Positions 17,694-27,243 of a DNA stretch of 64,000 nt are shown here, piece by piece. The stretch is taken from NCBI RefSeq assembly GCF_016834455.1, contig NZ_CP069213.1:868501-932500 (forward strand). Direction: 5' to 3'. Every line of letters starts with the position of its first letter. Position 1 is the first letter of the stretch. The translations under genes were made by a program, and so were the position numbers. Source of the DNA: Shewanella litorisediminis (GTDB taxonomy: Bacteria; Pseudomonadota; Gammaproteobacteria; Enterobacterales; Shewanellaceae). The notes beneath the pieces are model-generated. The model saw nothing but the letters and a program-made list of their open reading frames with translations, did no database searches and had not been told where the DNA came from.

Positions 17694-18707
17694 ATGCGGG
17701 TTTTGGGAATAGAAACGTCCTGTGATGAAACAGGCATTGCCATCTATGACGAAGAGAAAGGCCTGATGGCCCACACTCTGTACAGTCAGGTCAAACTGCA
17801 CGCCGATTATGGCGGCGTTGTGCCTGAGCTGGCCTCCCGTGACCATGTGCGTAAAATCATTCCGCTTATCCGTGAAGCCCTGAAAAATGCCGATACCCGT
17901 ATCGAAGATCTGGATGGGATCTGCTACACCAAGGGACCCGGCCTGATTGGTGCGCTGCTGGTGGGGGCGTGTGTGGGGCGGTCATTGGCATTTTCCTGGA
18001 ACCTGCCTGCCGTGGGTGTGCATCATATGGAAGGCCATTTGCTGGCGCCCATGCTGGAAGACGAAGTGCCCGAGTTTCCCTTTGTGGCGCTTTTGGTCTC
18101 AGGTGGTCACTCCATGCTGGTGAAGGTAGACGGCATTGGCCAGTATCAAGTATTGGGCGAGTCCATCGACGATGCCGCCGGTGAGGCTTTTGATAAAACA
18201 GCCAAACTGATGGGGCTCGATTATCCCGGTGGCCCCCGTCTCGCCAAACTGGCGGCATCGGGTCAGCCGGCCAACTACAAGTTTCCGCGCCCCATGACCG
18301 ACAGACCCGGACTGGACTTCAGCTTCTCAGGCCTGAAAACCTTTGTGGCCAATACCATAGCCGCGGAGCCTGATGATGAGCAGACCCGCGCCAATATCGC
18401 CCGCGCCTTTGAAGAGGCGGTGGTGGATACCCTGTCCATCAAGTGTCGCCGTGCGCTGGAGCAAACCGGCTATAAGCGCCTGGTGATTGCCGGTGGGGTG
18501 AGCGCGAACACGCGCCTGCGCGCAGGTCTTGCCGAGCTGATGGAAAAACTGGGGGGTAAGGTGTACTACCCCCGCGGGGAATTCTGTACCGACAACGGCG
18601 CCATGATTGCCTATGCCGGCTTGCAGCGCCTGAAGGCCGGACAGATTGAAGATCTGGCGGTAAAAGGTCAGCCACGCTGGCCGCTGGATACCTTGCTACC
18701 TGTGTGA
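17694..18707 (+). CDS. tsaD: tRNA N6-threonylcarbamoyltransferase catalytic subunit
   Basis: 337 residues. With TsaB and TsaE it transfers threonylcarbamoyl to A37 of ANN-decoding tRNAs. ASKHA-fold motifs include [14 protein letters not shown] at the start, the metal-binding [20 protein letters not shown] and [21 protein letters not shown] near the C-terminus and a late [10 protein letters not shown] aspartate complete the site. Divergent from rpsU, as in most gammaproteobacteria. It ends at a bidirectional terminator. Confidence 0.97.
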   Translation: MRVLGIETSCDETGIAIYDEEKGLMAHTLYSQVKLHADYGGVVPELASRDHVRKIIPLIREALKNADTRIEDLDGICYTKGPGLIGALLVGACVGRSLAFSWNLPAVGVHHMEGHLLAPMLEDEVPEFPFVALLVSGGHSMLVKVDGIGQYQVLGESIDDAAGEAFDKTAKLMGLDYPGGPRLAKLAASGQPANYKFPRPMTDRPGLDFSFSGLKTFVANTIAAEPDDEQTRANIARAFEEAVVDTLSIKCRRALEQTGYKRLVIAGGVSANTRLRAGLAELMEKLGGKVYYPRGEFCTDNGAMIAYAGLQRLKAGQIEDLAVKGQPRWPLDTLLPV

Positions 18708-18739
18708 GTCACTCAGACTCATCCATAAACACTTCATCT

Positions 18740-18769
18740 AAAAAATGGCGCCCGGTGCGCCATTTTTTA
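18740..18769. terminator. Bidirectional terminator between tsaD and plsY
   Basis: Stem ATGGCGC / GCGCCAT with flanking A and T runs; it serves both convergent genes. Confidence 0.88.
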
Positions 18770-18782
18770 TGGAGATAAGAGG

Positions 18783-19400
18783 TCAGTCCTGGGATTGTTG
18801 GCGCCGTTTGCGCGATACCTTGGACTCTTCGCCCCTCAATAGCCTTTTAATGTTGTCTTTATGACGGATAAGGATAAGGGTGGAGAGCATGGTCACCGGA
18901 AGGGTAAATCTGTCGTCCAGCCACCAGGTGTAGACAGGGGCGAGCAGGGCGGTCGCCAGGGCTGCCACAGAGGAGTAGCGGGTGACAAGCAGGGTCACAA
19001 TCCAGGTGGCTATCAACAAGAGGGTGAGATAGCCGTCGATAGGGGCGATGGCACCGTAGGCCGTGGCAACCCCTTTGCCGCCTTTGAAGCCGAAAAACAC
19101 CGGGAAGATATGGCCAAGACAGGCCGCGATGGCTATCACGCCGAGCCAAACAGCATCGATGCCGAGTTTGTAGGAAATATAGGCGGGGATTGCACCCTTG
19201 AGCATGTCAAACAGCAGCACCATGGCCGCAGCACTGGCACCACCGATACGCAGCACGTTGGTGGCGCCCGGATTACCCGAGCCTTGAGTGCGTGGGTCAG
19301 GCAAGCCTCTTAGCTTGCAAACAAGCACAGCACTGGACACCGAACCTGCCAGATAGGCGCAAAGGATCATTACCGCCGTCAGTGCTATTTCGCTGGTCAA
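18783..19400 (-). CDS. plsY: Glycerol-3-phosphate acyltransferase PlsY
   Basis: 205 residues, an inner-membrane enzyme that acylates glycerol-3-phosphate from acyl-phosphate, the first step in phospholipid synthesis. It has five hydrophobic segments and the family motifs [12 protein letters not shown] (near 40-51) and [12 protein letters not shown] (near 104-115). The C-terminus is basic ([16 protein letters not shown]). Divergent from folB, convergent with tsaD; this order is standard in Shewanella. Confidence 0.95.
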   Translation of the reverse strand: MTSEIALTAVMILCAYLAGSVSSAVLVCKLRGLPDPRTQGSGNPGATNVLRIGGASAAAMVLLFDMLKGAIPAYISYKLGIDAVWLGVIAIAACLGHIFPVFFGFKGGKGVATAYGAIAPIDGYLTLLLIATWIVTLLVTRYSSVAALATALLAPVYTWWLDDRFTLPVTMLSTLILIRHKDNIKRLLRGEESKVSRKRRQQSQD

Positions 19401-19416
19401 CTTGGTTTCCTTTCAC

Positions 19417-19528
19417 TTCTTAAGGTATTATCGCCGCCAATCCCGTGACGGCACTCAGTCGCCCATCGTGGGACTCGATTCATTTTTGGGCACGCTTGCC
19501 GGTAAATGTTGATTCTTAAGGTGTTATC
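19417..19528. repeat. Direct repeat pair TTCTTAAGGTATTATC in the plsY-folB gap
   Basis: A 16-base sequence at 19417-19432 recurs at 19513-19528 with one mismatch, in the same direction. They lie in the 236-base divergent promoter region of plsY and folB. They may be a duplicated promoter element or regulator site; no known motif is recognised. Confidence 0.5.
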
Positions 19529-19636
19529 CTAACGCCCTTGGCGCCAATGAGAAAGCGCAATCCATCGATTGTTGCTATCGGCGAGCGGATTATACCGACA
19601 AAGCGGGCCAAAGCTTGTCAGACCTCAGGAACTGCC

Positions 19637-19996
19637 ATGGATAAAGTACTGATCCGTGCCCTGCGTATCGACACCGTGATAGGTGTTTACGACTGGGAAA
19701 AAGCCATTCAGCAATCGCTGTTTCTCGATTTGGATATGGCGTGGGATATCAAACCCGCCGCCGCCACCGATGATTACAGCCATGCCCTGTGCTACGAGAC
19801 TGTCTCTAATCGTCTGACAGCCCTTATCACTGAAAAGCCCATTGAGCTGATTGAAACCGTGGCCGAAATGGCCGCCCGCTGCGTGATGGACGAATTCAAG
19901 GTGTCCTGGGTGCGGGTCAAGGTGATGAAGCCCGGCGCTGTAAAAGCGGCCGAGGCCGTGGGCGTTGAAATTGAGCGCCGTGCCGGGGATTGCTGA
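19637..19996 (+). CDS. folB: Dihydroneopterin aldolase
   Basis: 119 residues from the ATG at 19637; the upstream extension lacks family similarity. It converts 7,8-dihydroneopterin to 6-hydroxymethyl-dihydropterin in folate synthesis. It has DKVLIRALRIDTVIGVYDWE at the start (the substrate-site glutamate region), the internal YSHALCYETVSNRL tyrosine segment and the closing KPGAVKAAEAVGVEIER with the catalytic lysine. Two bases separate it from folK, which uses its product. Confidence 0.94.
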   Translation: MDKVLIRALRIDTVIGVYDWEKAIQQSLFLDLDMAWDIKPAAATDDYSHALCYETVSNRLTALITEKPIELIETVAEMAARCVMDEFKVSWVRVKVMKPGAVKAAEAVGVEIERRAGDC

Positions 19997-19998
19997 GC

Positions 19999-20505
19999 AT
20001 GACACGGATTTATATCAGTGTGGGCAGTAACATAGAGCCGGAAAAATACTTAAGAAACGCCCGCTCAGCCCTCGCGGCACATCTTGGTGAGTTGCATCTT
20101 TCGCCCGTTTACCAGTCCGAGGCCGTTGGGTTTGAAGGGGAGCATTTCCTCAATATGGTGATTGGCGCAGAAACCGAGCTGGATATCGCGGCTCTGGTGG
20201 CCTTGTTCAAGCAAATCGAGCTGGACAATGGCCGCAAGCCCGGCGCCAGGAAATTCAGTGCCCGTACCCTGGATTTGGATTTATTGCTGTTTGGTGATGC
20301 AGTTTGTCAGGCGCCCATTGAACTGCCCCGGGCAGAAATTCTGCATAACGCCTTTGTGCTATGGCCATTGGCGGATATCGCACCGCAATTGGTGCATCCG
20401 CTGTCCGGGCAAAATTATGCAGCGCTTTGGGATCAATTCGATAAACAAAGCCAACGCCTTTGGCCGGTGGCATTTTCCTGGGACAACGCCCCCCTCTTTC
20501 AATAA
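19999..20505 (+). CDS. folK: 6-hydroxymethyl-dihydropterin pyrophosphokinase
   Basis: 168 residues from the ATG at 19999; a TTG at 19990 would be too close to the folB stop and is less likely. It transfers pyrophosphate from ATP to the FolB product. It shows YISVGSNIEPEKYLRNA, FLNMVIGAETELD, KPGARKFSARTLDLDLLLFGD (catalytic aspartates) and the C-terminal PLADIAPQLVHP. It forms a folB-folK-uppP unit with gaps of 2 and 9 bases. Confidence 0.95.
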   Translation: MTRIYISVGSNIEPEKYLRNARSALAAHLGELHLSPVYQSEAVGFEGEHFLNMVIGAETELDIAALVALFKQIELDNGRKPGARKFSARTLDLDLLLFGDAVCQAPIELPRAEILHNAFVLWPLADIAPQLVHPLSGQNYAALWDQFDKQSQRLWPVAFSWDNAPLFQ

Positions 20506-20514
20506 AGGAATATT

Positions 20515-21315
20515 ATGGATACCTTGCAGGTCATTATTCTTGCCCTTATTCAGGGCCTGACCGAATTTTTGCCCATTTCCAGTTCGGCACATTTGATTTT
20601 GCCGGCGCAGCTACTTGGCTGGGAAGATCAGGGCCTGTCCTTCGATGTGGCGGTGCATATGGGCTCGCTGGCGGCCGTGGTGATTTATTTTCGCAACGAA
20701 ATAGTCGCGATGCTTAAGGCCTGGCTTGCCAGTATCTTCAAGGGGCAGCAGAGCGATGACAGCAAGCTCGCCTGGTGGATTATCCTGGCTACCATTCCCG
20801 CCATCGGCGTTGGTTTTGCCGCCAAAGACCTGGTGGAAACCCATTTGCGCGGCCCCGGAGTGATTGCCATCACCACGGTTATCTTTGGCTTGTTGCTGTG
20901 GTTTGCCGACCGTATCGCCAAAGATGAAATGACGGAGTACCAAACCGGCTGGCGTAAGGCGCTGTTGATTGGTATTGCACAGGCGCTGGCGCTGATTCCG
21001 GGAACCTCCCGAAGTGGTATCACCATTACCGCGGCCCTGATGCTGGGACTGAAACGGGAAGCTGCTGCCCGCTTCTCATTTTTGATGTCCATTCCGGTGA
21101 TTTTGGGCGCCGCCCTGCTGATGACCAAAGACATCATTACAGAAAATCATGTGGTGGACTGGCATGCGATGGCACTGGGGTCGATACTGTCATTTATTGC
21201 GGCTTATGCCTGTATTTACTTTTTCCTGAAAATTATCAGTCGCATGGGGATGACTCCCTTCGTAATTTATCGACTCGCGTTGGGGGTATTCCTCTGCGGG
21301 TTTATTTATTTGTAA
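20515..21315 (+). CDS. uppP: Undecaprenyl-diphosphatase
   Basis: 266 residues, a polytopic inner-membrane phosphatase that recycles undecaprenyl pyrophosphate for cell-wall synthesis and gives low bacitracin resistance. The two active-site motifs are [14 protein letters not shown] (near residues 15-28) and [17 protein letters not shown] (near 162-178). About eight membrane segments. It begins 9 bases after folK and is probably co-transcribed. Confidence 0.95.
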   Translation: MDTLQVIILALIQGLTEFLPISSSAHLILPAQLLGWEDQGLSFDVAVHMGSLAAVVIYFRNEIVAMLKAWLASIFKGQQSDDSKLAWWIILATIPAIGVGFAAKDLVETHLRGPGVIAITTVIFGLLLWFADRIAKDEMTEYQTGWRKALLIGIAQALALIPGTSRSGITITAALMLGLKREAAARFSFLMSIPVILGAALLMTKDIITENHVVDWHAMALGSILSFIAAYACIYFFLKIISRMGMTPFVIYRLALGVFLCGFIYL

Positions 21316-21338
21316 TACTGGAGCAATTCAGATTGACC

Positions 21339-21367
21339 AAAGGGGCGGCATTGGCCGCCTCTTTGAT
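21339..21367 (+). terminator. Probable terminator after uppP
   Basis: GC-rich hairpin (GGCGGC-ATTG-GCCGCC) with a short T-rich tail just before the Shine-Dalgarno sequence of the next gene. The U-run is imperfect, so read-through is possible. Confidence 0.5.
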
Positions 21368-21380
21368 TTAAGGAGTTTTC

Positions 21381-22196
21381 ATGGAGTTTCAGTGTCCACT
21401 TTGTCGCCAACCGCTGCACTTTCACGAAGAGTCACGTGGATGGCATTGCGATGGTAAGCACCACTTCGATAGAAAGGAAATCGGTTATTGGGATTTTTAC
21501 AGGGGTAATAAACCCCGCAATGCCGAAAGCCGTCAGGAACTGCGTGCCAGACAATTTCTGTTGACCTCGGGCTTGTATCAAACGGCAGTCGAAGCCATGG
21601 ATAAGGTGGTTCAGAACGAGGGGCTCAATACCGAACTCAATTGCGTCAATCTGGGGCCTGGACATGCTTGGATTGGAAAATTGCTGGCGCAGTCTCTGTC
21701 TGAACATCAGCTGCAGCTGAAGCTATTCAGCCCTCTGGAGTCGGAAAACGAAGCCTTTGCGGCGGCCAAGGCCGGAATGGAAGCTGTGTGCCTGACACCG
21801 CTTAAATCCTTGCCCTTTGCCGATGCTTCTGCCGATATGGTGTGGCTCCTGGATATTCCTGCCAAAGGAAAGGAATGGCAACGAATACTCAAACCCGGTG
21901 GATTTTTATTGATGTTGGCTCCCGGGCCAAGGCACCTTTGGCAAATTAAAGAATTTGTCTATGAAGGATTAACCGAAAAGCCGTTTGTATTGGAGCTTTC
22001 CAGCCAATTTGAGGTGGTCAGCGAAACCCCTGTTTCCTGGACCCATTCCCTCAGTGTGGCAGACGCCAAAGTATTAATGGGTATGGCGCCTTGGGCCTGG
22101 CGGGTAAAAGAAGCCAGTTTAAAGGCAATGGAGAAGGGCGATTTTTCCGGATTGGAAATGGACTATCGGATCATTCTTGCTAAAAAGCGTGAATAA
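21381..22196 (+). CDS. RlmA-like (23S rRNA guanine-N1 methyltransferase) homologue with altered SAM site
   Basis: 271 residues, aligned by eye along its length with E. coli RlmA, which methylates G745 of 23S rRNA. The N-terminal zinc site is intact (C5, C8, C23, H27), and LKPGGFLLMLAPGPRHLWQIK matches the family core. However, motif I, normally DIGCGEGYY, reads NLGPGHAWI (90-98), and the acidic residue after strand 2 (FGLDVS in E. coli) is replaced by LFSPLES. Both are standard SAM contacts. It may be inactive or bind SAM differently. Strong Shine-Dalgarno (AAGGAG); ends near the lipoprotein terminator. Confidence 0.75.
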   Translation: MEFQCPLCRQPLHFHEESRGWHCDGKHHFDRKEIGYWDFYRGNKPRNAESRQELRARQFLLTSGLYQTAVEAMDKVVQNEGLNTELNCVNLGPGHAWIGKLLAQSLSEHQLQLKLFSPLESENEAFAAAKAGMEAVCLTPLKSLPFADASADMVWLLDIPAKGKEWQRILKPGGFLLMLAPGPRHLWQIKEFVYEGLTEKPFVLELSSQFEVVSETPVSWTHSLSVADAKVLMGMAPWAWRVKEASLKAMEKGDFSGLEMDYRIILAKKRE

Positions 22197-22231
22197 CTCG
22201 CCAAAAAGTGGGAATAACGCGAAAAACAGGT

Positions 22232-22268
22232 AAAAAAATACCGGCAACGCCTGAAAGCATTGCCGGTA
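22232..22268 (-). terminator. Intrinsic terminator after the Lpp-like gene
   Basis: Stem TACCGGCAA / TTGCCGGTA with a run of seven T on the - strand. The + strand lacks a U-run, so it mainly serves the lipoprotein gene. Confidence 0.82.
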
Positions 22269-22279
22269 CCAACGTAACA

Positions 22280-22543
22280 TTACTTCTTGTAAGAAGAGGC
22301 TACGTTGTCCAGACGGTCGTTAGCACGCTTGGCTTCTGCTTGAGCGTCCATAGCAGCAGCTTTTGCAGCCTTGGCGTCAGCAGCGATCTGGCCTTGCTCA
22401 GACTTCAGAGCACTCACGTCAGCAGACAGTTGGTCTACTTTGTTGCTCAGGTTAGCAACGCTTTCTTCCAGAGCGGTAGTGTTGGCACAGCCACCCAGCA
22501 GAGCAGTCATGGCAACACCGGCGATCAGCAGTACTTTTTTCAT
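22280..22543 (-). CDS. Lpp-like major outer-membrane lipoprotein
   Basis: 87 residues from the ATG at 22543. The signal peptide ends in the lipobox LLGGC, followed by a long heptad coiled coil (VANLSNKVDQLSADVSALK), an alanine-rich middle and a terminal lysine (SSYKK). In Lpp the terminal lysine is joined to peptidoglycan by L,D-transpeptidases, tethering the outer membrane. A CATAAT -10 element on the - strand at 22612-22607 fits an expected strong promoter. Shewanella species commonly carry such small alanine-rich lipoproteins; equivalence with E. coli Lpp is likely but not proven. Confidence 0.85.
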   Translation of the reverse strand: MKKVLLIAGVAMTALLGGCANTTALEESVANLSNKVDQLSADVSALKSEQGQIAADAKAAKAAAMDAQAEAKRANDRLDNVASSYKK

Positions 22544-22725
22544 GAAAACATCCCTTAACATAGGTTGGATTTGACATTTCAGCTGCCAGGCAACTGAAGC
22601 CGGCTAATTATGTCATAGCCAAAAATTTTTGCTACGAATATCCATCAATTCGCTCAATAACCATATCTAAAATTCAGTGAATTGCAAGTTTCAAGTAGAG
22701 AATCCACAAGTTTTAAGCAGAAATT

Positions 22726-24012
22726 TCACGCTTCTAGGTCAGTTTTTTTCACCGATGAAGCTTTTGATTGATTTTGGGCTGAGTTTTTTATCAATCCTAT
22801 TTCCGACAGCCGCCGTTTCGCCAATTCATTTTTGATTTCAACCCCGGTAAAACCGGCGTCAATTATTTCCCGAATGTCAATTTTTTGGGTTGCCTGATAA
22901 CAGTCCAATAAATATTTTTTCTGCGGATACGTTTTATTTTCGAAACCCGTTCGACCTTTAATGTCGGCCTCGCAGGCATCCAACACCAGGGGCAATCGTC
23001 CTGGCTTGCGCCAGAGATCCAATTTATCAAACAGCCTGAGAATGGTGTCGGCTCTGAGCTCAAAGGCATTATGAATGTTCTGATGCTCGTCGCTGACCCA
23101 AAGTGCCAGCTCTTTATAGTCTCCTGGCACCCGAAATCTGTCACAGAGTGCTTTGATGAGTGGCAATCCCTTTTGCCCGTGGCCATGATGTTTTGGCCAG
23201 AGTGCCTTTGGCGTTACCCCTTTGCCAAGGTCATGCACCAGCGCCGCAAACCTGACCTGCTTATTGCTTGTCAGCTTGGCCGCCTGTTCCAGCACCATCA
23301 GGGTATGGATCCCGGTATCAATTTCGGGATGCCATTGTTCGGGCTGAGGCACGCCAAACAGCGCGTGTATTTCCGGAAACAGCACCTCCAGAGCACCACA
23401 TTGCCCGAGCACCTCAAAAAAGACTTGGGGGTGGTCGCAGCCGAGGACTTTTTCAAGTTCCTGCCACACACGCTCAGCAGTGAGATGCAAAAGCTCGCCA
23501 CTGTGACTCAGCTGACGCATCAATTCCATGGTTTCGGGGGCAACAGTAAACCCCTGAGGCGCGAAACGGGCGGCAAAGCGGGCGACACGAAGCACCCTGA
23601 GCGGGTCTTCCACAAAGGCCTCGGACACATGCCGTAACTGACGGGCTTCGATATCTGCCACGCCACCCCAGGGGTCGTGCAGGCTTCCATCTTCCGCCAT
23701 GGCGATGGCGTTGATGGTCAGATCCCGGCGCTTGAGGTCTTCTTCGAGGGTGACATCGGGGCTCGCATGACAAACAAAGCCGCCATAACCTGTGCCGCTC
23801 TTTCGTTCGGTGCGGGCAAGGGCATATTCTTCCTGGGTTTTAGGGTGCAAAAATACCGGGAAGTCTTTACCGACCTGACGATACCCCGCCGCCAGCATCT
23901 CCTCCACGGTTGCGCCAACCACCATATAATCCCGGTCTTTTACGTCAAGACCGAGAAGTGAATCCCGAACCGCGCCGCCTACCAGATATGTTTTCAATGT
24001 GTTATCCATCAA
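22726..24012 (-). CDS. cca: CCA tRNA nucleotidyltransferase with HD domain
   Basis: 428 residues; initiation at 24012 or one codon later cannot be told apart. It adds and repairs the 3' CCA of tRNAs. Motifs are [15 protein letters not shown] with the DRD catalytic pair just after, [15 protein letters not shown] and [16 protein letters not shown]. The C-terminal HD domain ([19 protein letters not shown]) is the phosphohydrolase part found in gammaproteobacterial Cca. The last 25 residues ([15 protein letters not shown]) are a low-complexity tail not expected in E. coli Cca. Divergent from exeA. Confidence 0.95.
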   Translation of the reverse strand: MMDNTLKTYLVGGAVRDSLLGLDVKDRDYMVVGATVEEMLAAGYRQVGKDFPVFLHPKTQEEYALARTERKSGTGYGGFVCHASPDVTLEEDLKRRDLTINAIAMAEDGSLHDPWGGVADIEARQLRHVSEAFVEDPLRVLRVARFAARFAPQGFTVAPETMELMRQLSHSGELLHLTAERVWQELEKVLGCDHPQVFFEVLGQCGALEVLFPEIHALFGVPQPEQWHPEIDTGIHTLMVLEQAAKLTSNKQVRFAALVHDLGKGVTPKALWPKHHGHGQKGLPLIKALCDRFRVPGDYKELALWVSDEHQNIHNAFELRADTILRLFDKLDLWRKPGRLPLVLDACEADIKGRTGFENKTYPQKKYLLDCYQATQKIDIREIIDAGFTGVEIKNELAKRRLSEIGLIKNSAQNQSKASSVKKTDLEA

Positions 24013-24251
24013 GCTGTCATACAGTTAGCTTAACACGAGCGCAGGTATAACCGTGACTGGGAGTGGGCAATACCCATATCGGGTTTTTAGCACTGTATAA
24101 ACTGAACGAGTGGTAAAACCCCGCTCCATGCCTCAAGCCCGGGGAGACTTTTTGACATTGACCGCCACTGGCATTACCTTGGCTCCACTCGCTGTATTCA
24201 GGTCGCCAGGGCTGTGCGCAGTTGGCTGTTCCCAAGAAGGATAGATAAGGC

Positions 24252-26066
24252 ATGTACAAGGCGTTTTATGGGTTAAAGGACAACCCATTTTCCATTGCTC
24301 CCAATCCAACGTATTTGTTCCTCAGTGACAGACACAGGGAGGCGCTTGCCCACCTGACCTATGGGCTGGGTGAAACCGGAGGCTTTGTGCTGCTGACCGG
24401 CGAGGTGGGCACAGGCAAAACCACGGTTTCCCGTTGTTTGCTGCGCCAATTGCCCGATACTACAGACACCGCCTTTATCCTCAACCCGGCCCTGACTGAA
24501 CTTGAGCTGCTCGCCACCCTCTGTGATGAACTCAAGATCCCCTATGGTGAAGCCCCCAGCCTTAAGATGCTGACAGATCTTATCAGCGGCTTTTTGCTTA
24601 AAAATCACAATGCCGGTCGTAATACTGTGCTGATTATCGATGAGGCGCAGCACCTGAAGGCTGAAGTGCTGGAGCAGCTCAGACTGCTCACCAACCTCGA
24701 AACAGATACCAAAAAGCTGCTGCAGGTTATTTTGATTGGCCAGCCTGAACTTCAGCAGCTGCTTAAGCGTCAGGAGCTCAGACAGCTCGCTCAGCGCATT
24801 ACTGCCCGTTATCACCTGTTACCCCTTACCGCAGAAGAAGTCGGCCTCTACGTCCAGCACAGGCTGCAGGTCGCGGGGCGGTTTGAGCCGCTGTTCAACG
24901 CCGGTGCCATCAAGGCGCTGCACAAGGCCAGTGGCGGTATTCCCAGAATCATTAATTTGCTGTGCGAAAGGGCGTTGATGGCAGGCTTTGCCCAAAGCCG
25001 GGTGCCTATCAATAAACAGATGGTGCGTCAGGCTGCCGTTGAAGTGTTGGGGCTGGAACCCCAAACACCATCCTGGTACGAGCGTCCCCTTCCGTTGACA
25101 CTGGCCACCGCCCTGACGTTTGGCGTGGCGCTTTATGGCTTTAATTACCTGAATCAGCCCGTGACGGCGGCCACCTCGCTCACGTCTCCAACCGCTGATG
25201 TCCCCGTGCTGGTAATGCCATCTGCGCCGCAGCAAAGTGTGTCAGTGAATCAAAACGTGGCTGAACCCTTGCCGCCGGAGCCTATTGAGAGCGCGACCGT
25301 TGCACAATCCGATACCGATATGCTGAGTTCGGCGGCCATTGCCCCGGATAACAATTTACAATCTCAGACCTCGGCTGAGGTCACGCCCATCAGCCGGCTC
25401 ACAGATGCCGGAGCAGAACTTGCCGAGCTTGAAGCCCGCCAGGCAAAAGTGCGTGAGCGGGTGCTGACGGACGCAGTGTCCCAGAGCCGCAGTTTGGATA
25501 CCGCCTATGCGGCGCTCTTTGGCGCCTGGGGGCTGGCACCGATAAAAGACCTCAGCCCCTGCGAGTCGGCCCGTGAGCAGGGGCTTTCCTGCTTCCAGCA
25601 GCAGGGAACCTGGTTTAACCTGGTTAAACTCAACTATCCTGCCGTGGCCTATATGATGGATGACACCGGTGGCGAGTTCTTCGTCACCGTCATTGAGCGG
25701 GATGGTGACGAACTCCTGGTGCAACTTGCCGAGCAGCAACTTTGGGTCAATCGGGATTGGTTTAACCGCCACTTCACCGGCACCTTTGAGCTCTTCTGGC
25801 AGGCACCCGTCTACAGCCCACGGGAAATCGGCATTGCGTCACCCCAGCCTGAGGTACAGTGGTTGGAAAACGGTTTGGCCAAGGTTGACAAAATCACCCC
25901 AAGATTAGTGAATGAATTTGATACAGAGCTTGAGAATCGACTCAAGTTATTCCAGCGTCAGCATGGCCTCAAGGCCGATGGTATCGCCGGCAGCCAAACT
26001 CTTCAGCAACTTAACCTCTACCTGAGCAATGATGGTCCGCGCCTGGTTCAGGGAGGACTGTACTGA
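24252..26066 (+). CDS. exeA: Secretion-system assembly ATPase ExeA
   Basis: 604 residues. It works with ExeB to insert the type II secretin through peptidoglycan. An AAA ATPase forms the N-terminal half: Walker A GEVGTGKTT (50-58), Walker B VLIIDEAQHL, and the PRIINLLCERAL sensor region. One membrane segment lies near 280-300, followed by a Pro/Ser/Ala-rich linker. The periplasmic part ends in a peptidoglycan-binding domain (KLFQRQHGLKADGIAGSQTL, near 568-588). Its stop shares one base with the exeB start. The main gsp operon is not in this window. Confidence 0.92.
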   Translation: MYKAFYGLKDNPFSIAPNPTYLFLSDRHREALAHLTYGLGETGGFVLLTGEVGTGKTTVSRCLLRQLPDTTDTAFILNPALTELELLATLCDELKIPYGEAPSLKMLTDLISGFLLKNHNAGRNTVLIIDEAQHLKAEVLEQLRLLTNLETDTKKLLQVILIGQPELQQLLKRQELRQLAQRITARYHLLPLTAEEVGLYVQHRLQVAGRFEPLFNAGAIKALHKASGGIPRIINLLCERALMAGFAQSRVPINKQMVRQAAVEVLGLEPQTPSWYERPLPLTLATALTFGVALYGFNYLNQPVTAATSLTSPTADVPVLVMPSAPQQSVSVNQNVAEPLPPEPIESATVAQSDTDMLSSAAIAPDNNLQSQTSAEVTPISRLTDAGAELAELEARQAKVRERVLTDAVSQSRSLDTAYAALFGAWGLAPIKDLSPCESAREQGLSCFQQQGTWFNLVKLNYPAVAYMMDDTGGEFFVTVIERDGDELLVQLAEQQLWVNRDWFNRHFTGTFELFWQAPVYSPREIGIASPQPEVQWLENGLAKVDKITPRLVNEFDTELENRLKLFQRQHGLKADGIAGSQTLQQLNLYLSNDGPRLVQGGLY

Positions 26067-27163
26067 TGTCTATCCTGCTCGATGCCGTAACCCGCAGCAA
26101 GCAACAGGAAAACGGCTTTGATCCTGTATCCAGCCCTCGTCCGCAATATCGCCCTGATAAGGCACCAATCAGACCCGGAAAGCTGCTGTTATTGCCCGCG
26201 GCGCTATCGCTGGCTGTGGCCGCAGCCTGGGGGGTAAACCAGTGGTGGTTGCAGCCTGCACCGCAAAGCAGCATGCATCTGCCTGTTCAGGCCGGGGCGG
26301 CCAGCGCCGCAAACGTGGTTTCAAACCCGGCTCAAACAATTGTACCCAATAAGACTTCCCTGGTTCAGATGCCTGTTACCCAATCCCCGTCCGAGCCGGT
26401 TATTTCCACCAACAGTGACACGGGCAATGGCGTGCGTCTTGCGGGCAAGGCGGCGCTGCCAGCTCCGGTAAACCTCAATACTGACTATGGTGTTGTCAAT
26501 CCGCCCCCCGTTGCCGTTGGCGACCCCAATTCAGATCTCAGCTTTGAGGTGGCAGAAGAAACCGCCGAGGCAAGGGCTGCACGACTGGAGGCTCTGATGG
26601 CTGCCGGTGTTACCGATGACCAGCGCCGGGCCTTCGATGAAGTGATGCAAACCGAAGAGTCTCGCCCAAGGCAGGTACTGACGCAAAGCCAGAGCGCCAG
26701 AGCCCCGAGCACCCAGGGCATGGCTGCCCTGCAAGCCGAAGTGGATAAAGCGGCAGCCGAATTTGGCTTACAGCGCACTGAACCCAAGCCCGTCTCCCGC
26801 AGTGACAGCAATACCCTCAGTGGTGATGCGCTGGTGCAGGCCTTTGAAGCAGCGCTCAAAGAAGTGGAGTTTACCGAGTCGGCAAACCGGGATGTCACAC
26901 CAGCACCCGTATCGACCATTCCACAAACCTCTGACTACCCCAGATACGGTGATTTACCCGCCGGATTGCAGTTGCAGGTGCCTGAATTCACTATCATGGC
27001 CCATGTGTACTCCAATGATCCCAGTCAGCGCTGGCTGAATGTGGATGGTGCTGAGTTGCAGGAGGGCGATAGCATCAAAGGGTCGCTGAGCATTGTTGAA
27101 ATCCGTCCACGGGACGTGGTGCTCTCCATCGATGGCACGGCCTTTAAAGTGCCGGCTATCTGA
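26066..27163 (+). CDS. exeB: General secretion pathway protein B (ExeB/GspB)
   Basis: 365 residues. It has a short cytoplasmic N-terminus (MSILLDAVTRSKQQE, typical of the family), one membrane segment near 35-56, a long low-complexity periplasmic stretch rich in Ala, Pro, Val and Ser, and a compact GspB C-terminal domain. That domain reads PEFTIMAHVYSNDPSQRWL, ELQEGDSI and VLSIDGTAFKVP. It pairs with ExeA in secretin assembly; the 1-base overlap indicates coupled translation. A bidirectional terminator follows. Confidence 0.92.
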   Translation: MSILLDAVTRSKQQENGFDPVSSPRPQYRPDKAPIRPGKLLLLPAALSLAVAAAWGVNQWWLQPAPQSSMHLPVQAGAASAANVVSNPAQTIVPNKTSLVQMPVTQSPSEPVISTNSDTGNGVRLAGKAALPAPVNLNTDYGVVNPPPVAVGDPNSDLSFEVAEETAEARAARLEALMAAGVTDDQRRAFDEVMQTEESRPRQVLTQSQSARAPSTQGMAALQAEVDKAAAEFGLQRTEPKPVSRSDSNTLSGDALVQAFEAALKEVEFTESANRDVTPAPVSTIPQTSDYPRYGDLPAGLQLQVPEFTIMAHVYSNDPSQRWLNVDGAELQEGDSIKGSLSIVEIRPRDVVLSIDGTAFKVPAI

Positions 27164-27194
27164 TGCCGGCGGGCTTGGTGTAAATAGAACCCAA

Positions 27195-27222
27195 TAAAAA
27201 AGGCGCCCAAGGCGCCTTTTTT
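27195..27222. terminator. Bidirectional terminator between exeB and nhaD
   Basis: Stem AAAAGGCGCC / GGCGCCTTTT with a 3-base loop and runs on both sides, between convergent genes. Confidence 0.92.
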
Positions 27223-27243
27223 ATATCTGCTTACCGGCTGCCA

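Noticed and set aside
19538-19636. N-terminal extension of folB
   Set aside because: The extra 33 residues lack similarity to dihydroneopterin aldolase; the ATG at 19637 gives the normal length.
22202-22245. Repeated AATAAC...AAAAAG segments after the RlmA-like gene as a mobile-element end
   Set aside because: Too short and imperfect; it is the tail of the gene next to a terminator.
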